Part shown: positions 1-11,600 of the stretch, piece by piece
Numbering within the stretch: the stretch's first letter is position 1
How the letters are laid out: each line of letters begins with the position of its first letter
DNA from: Psococerastis gibbosa
Taxonomy: Eukaryota; Arthropoda; Insecta; Psocodea; Psocidae
Assembly (NCBI GenBank): GCA_963971405.1
Contig: OZ020488.1
Location: forward strand, 28,539,089-28,603,088
Length of the DNA stretch: 64,000 nucleotides
Direction: 5' to 3'
Notes under the pieces: generated by a model
Database searches by the model: none
What the model was told of the DNA's origin: nothing
The model's input: the letters and a program-made list of their open reading frames with translations, nothing else
Position numbers and translations under genes: made by a program

Positions 1-118
1 TACTACGCCTTTAACCTCCATTTGTCACCAGAAATCCTGGGGAGAACCCCCCTATTTACGCCAATGATTTTCCCTCGCTCTTTCAACGAGTTTTCCTTAA
101 ATTGGTGAAACCTCAATA

Positions 119-299
119 CAGTAGATTCCGTTTATTAAGACTCCGTCTATATTGCACATTGACCAACCGCCTATTATGACGAATTACGAAGATAGTTTGG
201 TTTTCATTATATATACCTAGGTATATTGTATACTATACGTCTTGTATGACATCCATGTTTGTCAATTCCCTTCGATGTCATTATAACCGGATAATACTG
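119..299. mobile_element. pogo/Tc1-mariner-like MITE, left-arm copy
   Basis: About 181 bp, starting CAGTAGATTCCG and ending in a degenerate inverse (CGGATAATACTG), flanked by TA on both sides. CAGTAGAAYCC-type ends with a TA target duplication are typical of pogo/Tigger-like elements. No transposase is visible. It is the mirror image of the copy at 1310-1490. Confidence 0.6.
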
Positions 300-1309
300 T
301 ATATTTAAAACTCCATTCTATCTAGTGTACGCTGCAAATATTTCGGGGGGGAGGACCCAAAACAGGTGCCTGTGCCTTTACCTCGCGTTGTCGTGTAGTT
401 GTGCTGCTACAACTAGTCAAATCATCATATCATAAGCAAAGCACTAATGTACTCCTGTTTTTAAAATTCCCACCAAGCCATCAGTCGTGGCATCAGAATT
501 GAGAATTCATAACATTCGCGCTAAAATTTGAAACCGTTATTTATTCATATTTATCAAATTTTATGTGTTTTTATTATATATTGTAACATTTTCCATTTTC
601 AGCTAGTTTATTTTGATCATTGACTTTTCCCTCAAATTTCCCTCAATATCTTTCGTATTTCTTCAAAATTCCCTTTTCCCTCCAATTTCCCTTTAGTGCA
701 GTGAATAAACCCGGATTTTCCCTAAAAAGGGAAATTTCCCCCAAAGTGGAAACGCTGGACCCGACTGAATTCAGCTCGTGGGTCGACAGACGACAGATTA
801 CCGACTACTGAGTAGTGACTAGTGACTTGACCAGCGTTTCCACTTTGAGAAATTTCCCTTTTTAGGGAAAGTCCGGGTTTATTCACTGCACTAAAGGGAA
901 ATTGGAGGGAAAAGGGAATTTTGAGGGAAATTTGAAGAAAGAAGAGCGATATTCAGGGAAAACTGCCAACTGGTGGAAAAGTCAATGTTTAAAATAAACT
1001 AGCTGAAAATGGAAAATGTTACAATGTGTAATAAAAACACATAAAATTTGATAAATATGAATAAATAACGGTTTCAAATTTTAGCGCGAATGTTATGAAT
1101 TCTCAATTCTGATGCCACGACTGATGGCTTGGTGGGAATTTTAAAAACAGGAGTACATCAGTGCTTTGCTTATGATATGATGGTTTGACCAGCCTAGTTG
1201 TAGCAGCACAACTACACGACAACGCGAGGTAAAGGCACAGGCACCTGTTTTGGGTCCTCCCCCCGAAATATTTGCAGCGTACACTAGATAGAATGGAGTT
1301 TTAAATATA

Positions 1310-1490
1310 CAGTAGAATCCGGTTATAATGACATCGAAGGGAATTGACAAACATGGATGTCATACAAGACGTATAGTATACAATTTACCTAGGTATATGT
1401 AATGAAAACCAAACTATCTTCGTAATTCGTCATAATAGGCGGTTGGTCAATGTTCAATATTGACTGAGTCTTAATAAACGGATTCTACTG
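1310..1490. mobile_element. pogo/Tc1-mariner-like MITE, right-arm copy
   Basis: Starts CAGTAGAATCCGG and ends GGATTCTACTG, with TA at 1308-1309 and 1491-1492. Its ends match each other better than those of the left-arm copy. Because both arms carry the element at mirrored sites, the inverted duplication happened after the MITE inserted, or the arms have since exchanged sequence by gene conversion. Confidence 0.65.
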
Positions 1491-1734
1491 TATTGAGGTT
1501 ACACCAATTTTAGGAAAACTGGTTGAAAGAGCGAGGGAAAATCATTGGCGTAAATAGGGGGGTCCTCCCCAGGATTTCTGGTGACAAATGGCGTAGTATC
1601 CACAATAACGAAAGGGAAATTAATTCTTGGTGTGCTTATTTCACCTGAAAGACATAATAAACATAGTGACCAAGTACTTTCACAAAAAAAATATTACTCA
1701 AAAAGCTTAAAACCCCAATACTTCAGACCTATTT

Positions 1735-2095
1735 TTTCAGACTTTTTCTCCGGGGGAGACCCCCGGGCCCCCCGCAGTGACAGGTTTATTTGTCGGTAAA
1801 ATCTCAACTGTACTGCTTGCAAAATGCGTAAAACCTCACGAATTTGGGCCTATTTATAAATTTTTTCCTCCGGGGGAGACCCCCGGGCCCCCCTTTCTCC
1901 AGGGTATATAACATGCGCAAAAACTTCACTGGTTTGGGACCATTCATCACTTTTTTCTCCGGGGAGACCCCCGGACCCCCTGTCCTCCAGTGTATAATAT
2001 GCGTAAAACCTCACTAATTTGGGTCTATTAATTATAAATTTTTTCTCCGGGGGTGACCCCCGGGCCCCCCTGCCTCCAGGGTATAACATGTGTAT
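1735..2095. repeat. GC-rich tandem array, four units with a conserved hairpin
   Basis: The block CTCCGGGGGAGACCCCCGG begins at 1748, 1868, 1957 and (with TGA in the loop) 2045, giving unit spacings of 120, 89 and 88 bases. Each block is a near-perfect GC hairpin with a 3-4-base loop, followed by a C-run. The rest of each unit is AT-rich, with a shared phrase around AAAACCTCACTAATTTGGG. It lies between the large palindrome and MSH4. A family is not assigned. Confidence 0.8.
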
Positions 2096-2643
2096 TATTC
2101 ACTTATACCCTACTTGAAAGATGAATGTATAGGATCCAATTTTAGGCAAAATGCTCCCGCATTCTAGGAGAAAAATACCAAAATCCGCGTCTGGTACCAC
2201 CATTCAAAACAGGTTCAGCAATTTGGCCGTCATGCATATATATAGTAGAATGAGACGACTAGTTCGCTGGGCGTTCCAGAAACAAAAGTTTACTTTTAAT
2301 TTTTTTGTTTTACTGAACTTGAATAGTTGTTGTATATGTAGCCTATATAACGTATTTCATACTCATTAAAAAACAATAAAATTTAAATAATAAAAAAGTC
2401 TTATAATTTGCTAGACAGACTTCCCCCCCCCCCCCAGAAATTTTGGAAATTTAGAAAATAGAGGAATATTAGCGAATTGGGCGAGCGAGGGAAAAGAGGG
2501 AAATTTTGAGTTGCCGCTGAGGGAAATGTGATATATCGCAAGTGGAAACGCTGGACTTGACTCAAATGCATGTGTTATAATTTATAGAAACATACGTGCT
2601 TTACTCCAGTCCAACTCCACAGCAAGTCAGCATTAGCAAACTT
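2096..2643. other. MSH4 upstream region
   Basis: No gene is seen. It holds a C-run (about 2424-2437). At about 2470-2575 is a short stretch sharing the phrase AGTGGAAACGCTGGAC with the centre of the palindrome at 1-1597, so another fragment of that repeat family ends here. The MSH4 promoter should lie at the right end. Confidence 0.5.
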
Positions 2644-2650
2644 TCAGTCC
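2644..2650 (+). promoter_or_regulatory. Candidate initiator of MSH4
   Basis: TCAGTCC matches the animal initiator consensus TCAGTY, with the putative +1 at 2646, 32 bases before the chosen ATG at 2678. No DPE match is seen at +28 and no TATA box at -30. A single short motif is weak evidence; its place immediately upstream of the predicted first exon is what supports it. Confidence 0.35.
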
Positions 2651-2677
2651 TCTAAGGGTCCAAAGTACAAACGCATT

Positions 2678-5600
2678 ATGATTATGGGTGAGTGTGGGAC
2701 ACTCGGCTTTCGCTAATTTTTGGCTCTTTCTAGGTGGCCAAACCCGTCAGCAGCTCAGAGTGTCATTTGAAGATGAAAATTTCAGTCCCTTGTTCAAGAA
2801 ACCAAAATTGTTTTTTGATGATAGGTAAGTTTACTGGAATAAATATTTATATCAATTAAATTTTTATTATGCATAAAAACTCACAATCAGATAATTAAGT
2901 AAAATATGCCCAACCATATGCTTAGTAAGGTCGTGCCAAAAATAATATAAATAGAATATAGATCTTTGTATAATTTTTTTTTTTATTGTGATTGCAGTGG
3001 AAGGAAGTCACGTGGATCAGCTGGTAATGGAGAAAATGATTTATTTCGAGTTCTCGCGAGCGCCAGCAACGTCTCTGACAGCTTTTCTGTAGGTATCACA
3101 AAAAAATATATATATATACAATGTGCTATCTAGAATTTATCTAGGTGAGGTATAAACAGCCAAATACCTTAAGTACAGAGCAGCAGTCTCCAAGGTCCAA
3201 ATTGTCATGATGATAGCCAATCTTCGATAGAAGAGGCTTTAAAAGTAGAAGAAGAAAGACCTTACGTAGGCTAGTTTTAAAGCTGCGACTGTTTTTTTTA
3301 TAATACAATTATAATACCCGTGTTGTATGTGCTATACTGCGTAGCCTTTCTAGAAATTATCTAGGCGAGGCATTAACAGTCCCAGTAACCGTTTTTAGGT
3401 TAGTTTGAAAGCTGATCATGTTTTTTTATAATCCAGCCTAAATTTTATATTTGTTTTACAACGACCTTCTTCCTTATTAGATGTTAATAACAAGAGTAAT
3501 GAGTTGTAAATTATGATTCAGTTTTATGTGCCGGACATTTTCAGGCCGCTGATTTAAGGGTACCAGTCAACGAAACTGATGTTCCCATGAGTTCGCAGGT
3601 GGACAGAGATCGGGATGACTTTTTCCCGTTATTTCCAAAAAATGATAGCAGGTAAGTGAGTCAAGGCTAAACTCTATGTTAGTAATCTGTAGTTTATGCC
3701 ACAGTCCAGTGTTTACGTATGAAAGAAAAAGAAAATTAAATAATGCAACGAATTATCTATTCAATTCAATGTGTCTTCCTTTCTCTAATTCTCCTGTCTG
3801 TCGAGACTTTATACAAAGTAAAATAGGTACTCTTAACCTCTAATTGTTGGTGTATGATAACACAATATTGCCACTCACTGTCTAATTAAAATATGTATAT
3901 CTTTTTAGGAAGTCAAATACGACTACCTCTGTACAGCCGAATACAACAAATTCTACTTCTAGTACTGTGAAAACTCCACAAAAGACTGCGAAGGCTAACA
4001 CCAGTTCTGACTCCGACGTTTCTTCCTACATTATTGGTACGCTATTCATTTAGTGAGGAAATTAATTTATTAGAGACTCAGTATCCGATTGCCTAGCGTT
4101 TCTCACTGAAACAGTGGCGCCTTTTAAACGTTAAGACCCGTTACGGACGATTCGAATCCAGCGATTCACGGGCGATATAATTTTCAATGGAGAGAGAGAG
4201 GGTAAGAGAGGGCTTATAGCCCTAACTCCGCTAGGTTGGCTTAGTAATAGAACAAAAAAGTCTATGTTTATTTATTTATTTAATGGAACAAATGGATTGG
4301 TGTGTCGACGAGAAAACCGTGCACCTGCTTAGGCCAGCTTCACGCCAGTGTCCAAATTCTTCTGAAGTCGACTGTTTGGTTTTCCAACTACCCATTTCCT
4401 ACAATGACCGTGCCAAGTCACTGGCGTGTGAATGTTCGGTGTGTACGGTCGGGTCTTCCATTGCATAGCCATATCAGTGAAAAGTTTCTCCCTAGTTCAT
4501 CTCTATTCGGCTTCTCGCGGTCTGAAATTTCTTAATATTTTAGTCTGTTCGTGCGGTTGACTAAACATCGGTGTCTCATTTGTTTTAGCGGTGACTGAAG
4601 GTCGCGGCCATGCCAGGGGGGAAGTGGGAATTGCTGCAATGGACCCCCGTCGACCGCACTTGATTCTCTGTCAGATCAGCGACACCCAACGCTACACACA
4701 CTCCCTTGCTAAAATGAATGTATTCAACTTCGTTGAAGTATGTACCGCATCTGTTATATTACTGGTTACTACGTTAATTTTGTAGTTTCGTACTTTAATA
4801 TTGTTTTTCGCACTTTAGAAAGTTCTAACTAGGGTTTGAATCTTTCACTTGAATTTCTGCTACCACCACTTGACAGGTTGCTTCATAGTTCAATCAGAGC
4901 TTGTGCCAATTTCGCCTTGCAGCCACTCCCGGATTTACTACTGTTTACTACTGTTTGGAAGGTGTGGTCTGATTTGTATAAGACGTGGCATGTGGCACCT
5001 CCTTTAAATGCATCTTCTATGTTCTATCGAAGATTGGCAATTGAGGTCATGATAATGATACTAGGGGGATTGTAATGCGGTAGTTTCCCATTGCCTTCTG
5101 CATTATTATGCCATTGACCGTTCGTTGAGTTACTCCGCCTTCAGGGCCAGTTTCCCAACCCCAGGGCAAAAGAGTGCTCTGCACCGAAAAGTCTGTTTTT
5201 CGCTTATCCTGGCTCAAACTCGGTCACCTATCTGTTCAGTCGCCATTTCCTCCTTCACCACAGGGAGATTAGGGATTTTCGCCTCTGAGACCATTAGGCT
5301 TTACTCAGAAGCTCAGCTACTTTGAAGATAAGGTGGCACCAGAAATTCCTAGAATATCCTTGGTATAAGCCAAAGTCCCATCTCTAATATTGAACCTTTA
5401 TTACACCAATGCTTATCCCGGAGTATTATGGCGTTTTGTGATGTAACTTTGGCGTCCCTGGCTCGAGAGAGTTTGTAGCCTGGAGTATATATTTTTTAAC
5501 CAGTGATTCCTACAGTAGTATACTGTTTTCTGTACTTGATTCAAAAAATACCTTGACATTTCAATTACAGGCTATCGTTCCGCACACATTTGTTGAAGGA

Positions 5601-8600
5601 GGAGAACCTCGGAAATTGTTCTTGGACATGTTAGAGCGATTTCCCACCATCAGCATTAACAATGTGCAGAGACGACATTTCAGTGAACAAATAGGTCTGC
5701 AGCTTATTCAACAGTACTGCTCTAAGAACTCTGAATCTGTTATGGTTGTACTCAAGGACAAGTAAGTAGAAATCCTCTTTAATGTTAGTCATTATGGTGT
5801 TTTAAATACGACTTCTCTTTACAGTATGCACGAGTTGTCTGTGTGTCTGTCTCAGAAAACAAAACTATGAAATTATCATACTACCTCAAGTGGATGGCAA
5901 TGCCATTAATTTCCTATTAACTAGTTTATTTAGTTCTCTGACTATTTCTGTTTTCATATATATTATTTTTTAATTTAGATTTATGACATTATTATTATTA
6001 ATTAGTATTGTGCTATTGTAACTTAAGTCATTGATATACTAATATTGCTTTTAACTGTTTATTCAAGTAAGATTTTTCCAATAGACAGTTTCCTTGCTAA
6101 TTCACGAAAATTCTTTCATTTTTCAATAATTTGTGTTCTGGTAAAGATTGAGTTAGTAATTTGTTTTGGCTTTGATTTTCTTCTGCGTGTGAATAACTGA
6201 AAAATAATGGAGCCTAGGTTATTATTATTCTGATGTTTCCGTTTCTACCAGGTTTTACGCCCTCTCTGCAGCTGCCGCCCTTCTCAAGTATATAGAATTT
6301 ACCCGAAATACCCTCGTCGCTCCCCGATCGCTCAAAGTGGAGTATCAAGGCATTGAGGGAACTATGATTATCGGTAACGTATTGTAATCTACCTGTCAAC
6401 CTAACCTCAAGAAAAGATTAGAGAGCAACTGGCTTCCAATAACCCCTGAGGCCCATTCTCTGTGACATTAGTATGCCTCTAAAAGCATCTTGTGTGTGAC
6501 TTGACTGCCCCTGTTCGGCATTCATCTTTAAGGAAAGTCGCCAAAGGCCCTTATATTGCGTTCACTAACTGCGTCAGCCCTGTTTTATACTCATAAAACA
6601 AGCATTTCCGAAAAAGGCTTCTGACAACATGTCTTTATTTTCGTGCTGCAAGTGGAGTCTCAACCCCCAATTATTAAAAATCTCTTCTTTGGTGATTACG
6701 TTTGTCGTTTTTCAATGCACGGAGAAATGAATTGGAATTCAGACAGTTTCTTTTTCTTCAAGAAGCATGACCATTGTTAAAGCTTATTACAAAAAAAAAC
6801 CACGAAGCCATAATATGTATCCATAATAATATGTTCTTTCTATTGACATTTCCAACATTTTTGTTATATTTTTTAGATTTGGACACTGCGAACCGCCTGG
6901 AATTGGTAATGAGTCTGTCGTCAGGTGACCCCGCCCACAGCTTGTTTGGTGCTTTAAAGCATTGCCGGACTAAAGGAGGGCTGCGCCTGCTTCGTGCAAA
7001 TATACTTCAACCTTTTGCCGATAGTCAAAAAATTTCCTCCCGACTTACTTGCGTCAAAGAGCTTATTGACGATCCTATTCTCTTCAATGCCGTTGAGGTT
7101 TGATTTTTTTTTTAATTCCAGGCCTACGGTTCCACTGAATTTGAAAGCCTGTAGTAGAAATTTAGGTCAAAATAGATGTGGGGTCAATCTCCTTTCTGTA
7201 CCAAAATGTTTTGAATTTCCCAAGTTTGCCTGCCTACTGTAAGTGAGAGCAAATAGAGGCCCGCGTTTTCCTTTTTTTTTTTTTTTTGCTCAACGTCAAA
7301 TTTCCCATGAAATGCCAATCGTTGAGTCATAAATGTGGTGTTATAATTTATAAAGTAAAAGAAATGGTCCTCTTCATTTTGTAATGTAGTATGTGGCCGT
7401 GGTCAACATCAATGCATAGAGGAATATTTCTTCTAGTATATGACACTTCGTTTATGGCTCTACGATCAATATTTCATGAGAAATTTAAATCGTAGAGTCG
7501 TAAATGGGTTGTTATAAGGTATAGGAAATGTTCCTATTCATTTTTATACATATTATGTGGTCATGGCTAACACCAATTGGCCACAGTTTTGGAACTCCTT
7601 CGACCTGACATCCTCAGTGACGGTTATTTTTTTAAAATCAATTGCAATAACTTTGGCCGATGTACAAAATGTACATCAAAGCGTAGAGGAATATTTCTTA
7701 TAACACCTCGTTTATGGCTCTATGATCGATATTTGATGAGAAATTTGACTTTGCGCAAAGAATGGAAAGTGGGGGCTCCATTGGCCCATAATATGTGGAT
7801 GGTTTTGCATGCTGCAACATTCTATGAGGACTTTGGTGTTTGCAACATGAACAGTTCCTAAATTTGTAGATAGAGAATATCAATATAGTAGCATTGCATT
7901 GTACTATCCTTTTTGAAGTGAAAACTTCTTTAGGCGCACCACACACAGATTTTAGCAGGGTAGTAAGTTGGGCTGGTTCGACACGCGACACGCTCGATAG
8001 AGTGAACTGAACACCCCATTTAAATTGCATGGGCGGGATTAAAGCAACTTTTTGGGCCGATGTAGAAGGCCTATCTCAATTTAAAGTATACCCATGTCTT
8101 CGTCTATTCTTCCCCTTTCTGGCCATGCTATACTTGATGTGATAGGGCCAGGGGTTCGACATTGGGGAGTGGAAACGTGATGGGGTGCGCCCAAATTTGC
8201 CGATTTTCAGCGAAAATATGCCTTTTTCAGCCGCGTTGTTGGAGATGTTAATTAATATCAATTTGAAAATTTCAAACTAATTTAATTCTTTTCCACCTTT
8301 CTTACTCTTTCTAGACATATATTCAGTTTTACTATCCGTCTTTTCGTTCAGGCTCAAGTGAGTTGGTAAGCCATCCGTGTTTCGGCGAAAACAGGTTCAA
8401 AGGGTACTTTTTAATTTACATGATAGAGTAAAAAAAATTCCACACCCTGCAATTTACAACCGAAATTAATTTTTAATGTCTCATTAGAAGCTGTATGAAT
8501 TAAGGTTTCATACGAGTATAAATACATAGTTTCAAATTTACCCCTTAAACACGAGTGGAACACAAACTTCATTTCCAGCAATCCCATTTGAATGGCATGG

Positions 8601-11600
8601 GCGGGTTTGAAGCAGATGTAGAAGGCCTATCTCAATTTTAATTATACCCATGTCTTCGTCTATTCTTCCTCTTTCAGGCGCCCATTCCACCGACCGACTA
8701 GGGCTATTTACAAAAACGGTGACGTGGCAGCAGACATTCAAGACTTAGATGGCGTTTCCACCGACCTCGCGTTGCAGAATGCAAAATGATATTGACGGAA
8801 ATTAGAATTTTTCTTTTTATAGAAATCTATTAAAATGTTTGTACTTAACATATCCCATGACGCCATTTTTTAATTTTAGTTTGTTTGTGATTTTACTGTA
8901 TGATCATTGATCATTTTTAACTATGGCATAGAGGAAAATAAACATTTCCGTCAATTCTGCAATGCGAGGTCGGTGGAAACCCCGCCTAAGTCTTGAATGT
9001 CTGCTACCACGTCACTGTTTTTGTAAATAGCCTTAGCCGGTTGGTGGAATGGGCGCCTCAAGCCATGCAGGGGGTGCGCACGATTTTCAACATAATTGGG
9101 CCTGTTTCGGCCGCGTTATTATCTATTTTAGAAATTCCAACTACTTAAGGGCTTTTCCACCTTTCTTTCTCTTTGCAGTCATATATTAGGTTTCATTATC
9201 CGTTTCTTGGATTAGGCACAGGTGCGCGATGAAGCAATACATGTCCTGGCCAAAAACCATTCGATATGGGACTACGACCATTCACACAAGTCATGCGAGC
9301 CCCGAAGGGGTGAGCTGCGTAACGTTTAATGGAACCACGTTAATGTGAGGCCCCGAATGGGGTGAGCTGTCGCCCGCTGCAGGTGCAAGAGTGGGCTAAT
9401 AAAAAACCGAGTGTGTGCTTAAGACCGCACGGCAGAAGTGAAAACTTCATTGGCAATCCCAATCAATTTATTTGTATACAGTAAATAATATTATTTATTA
9501 TGTAGTATTATAAGGGATCGTGTTCGTAGATTGAATGAGAAACAAGTCAGAAATTAAAGTTAATATTTATTAAATTCTGTATAAATCAAATTAATTTTTA
9601 CGATGTTTTTTAAGCATGCATTAGCTAAGTTTCTCTTTCGTTTTAATTCGTCATCAAGTTTGTTGTTTTGATCCATTGTCGATTTTCCAATCTGAAAAGA
9701 CAGTAGACAGTAGTCCTTCATATCTCATATTATTATACAGGTAACTCATGAAAATAAAAATTATTGTTAAAATAATTTTCATTACGTATCAATTATAACT
9801 ACAGGCTTTAATTTAATAAAGACAATGAATTAGACGTAAGAATTGAATATAAGTTACTAAAAATAATTTGATTTATATAGAATTTAATAAATATTACCTT
9901 TAATTTCTGACTTATTTCTCATTCAATCTACGATCCCTACTAATACCTACTGCATTATACATAATATTATTTACTATATGCATATAAATTGATTGGGATT
10001 GCCAATGGAGTTTTCACTTCTGCCGTGGGGTCTTAAGCACACACTCGGTCAAATTTCCCACAAAAATTCCGTGCGTAGAGCCATCATTTAGATATTAGTA
10101 GAAAGAAGAAATGGTCCTCTACATTTTGGTAAGAAGTCTATAGCCGTCATTAACACCGATTGACCACAGTTCTGAAAATACTACCACCTGACACTCCACG
10201 TTATCCAGTTTTTTACTAATTAATTTTCATAAATATGCCCAATCTTTGTTAGTAATGGCTACATGCTATACAATATATCAAGATTTAATTTACACCTACA
10301 AGGTTTATTCCTCCTTTTGTCTTTGATGAAATCCAATACCGTACAGGTGCTTCTATTATTTTTTTTTTTTTGTTCTCATTGTAGGCTGCAATATCTCAAC
10401 TGAATGACGCTGAAAGTCTTCTTAGCCTCTGTATGCATCCACCCCAACAAAATGGTCTGAAAGCAGCGGATTTTCAAATGAAATATACGTTGAAGCTAAA
10501 ATCAGCATTAGAAATAATACCTTCCCTGTCGACTGCTTTAGCTGACGCAACCTCAGACTATTTCTGCTACGTTCGTGAGGTAAATCTTACATATAGATTT
10601 TTATTATTATTTATGAAAATCTGTGATAATGTACGGTAGATATTAAATAAAAGAATTATTTGGCTTTTAGAAATATCATGTCAGGCTGCTTCTAAAATTG
10701 CTAGTGTCAATTTTGCGTGCTTTAAAATTTGATTATTTGTCCGAACAGCTTTTGAATGTTAAATATATTAAACATTACAACAACGGAGAAAGTTTTATGA
10801 AGTGAAAAGTACTAATCTTTCTCCTAGCTTCAAGAGAATTAATTTTTAAGTGCTGCCTAGAAAATTGATTGGATTTATCATGGTCAATTTTAATGCATAG
10901 CCTATTTTTTTTTTAAATAAAAAGGTTAAATCTCATACAAACAAAAACATTGAATTCTTCAATCGCCTCACTAAGTCACCTAATAGGTACTAGTGTCGAG
11001 TTAAGACACGTCTCCGAACGCAAGATGTGTAGAGACCCGCACAAGTACAAGCAATTTTTGAGACAAGTTAATTCGTCTTAGATCCAAAACAAAGCTGCTA
11101 TATTTCATAATATTATAGAGGCTTTCCCAGCCGCGGTCAGATGTTGGAATAATCTGTGGTAGGGGGCAGTCTTCGATCTGAAAGCGTACTTCTGCGGTGT
11201 ACATATTCACTGGGATTACGTAGACTTCCAAGATTTTATCAGACGGGCCACGAATTCTCCTGTTCCATCAATGAGACTGATGTTCAGTAATTTATTCATT
11301 ATATTTAAATTCTCGCAAAAATCCACAAAACGTTGTTTTCCTAGGGAACAGCTTTTGGTGCATTGCATGTAGTTGGTAGATTTTCTTTGTGACTCAACGC
11401 ACAATCTCAGCCTAAAAAAGATCTAGCCCACTCGAAAAAGAATTAGTTGTGGCCACATCTTGTATTTCATACCTCATTACACATTAAATGTTTATTGCAG
11501 AATCTCCAGGATTTACGATTTAGAGCTGTGCTTGACAGAATTCTTCTAACAATAAATGAAGGGCCTCTAGCTGGTGGGAAACCTTCTGCGAATAATCAAC

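Larger units (their letters stand above)
1..1597. repeat. Large inverted repeat (palindrome), about 760-bp arms
   Basis: Positions 1-758 read as the reverse complement of about 831-1597, around a 72-base unique spacer (759-830). Anchors: AACGCTGG at 751-758 mirrors CCAGCGTT from 831, and TACTACGCC at 1-9 mirrors GGCGTAGTA at 1589-1597. The arms differ by scattered substitutions and a roughly 10-base insertion near the left edge, so they are not identical. The left arm runs to the window edge, so the palindrome may be longer. It could be a giant fold-back element, an old inverted duplication or an assembly artefact. No coding sequence is recognisable in it. Confidence 0.85.
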
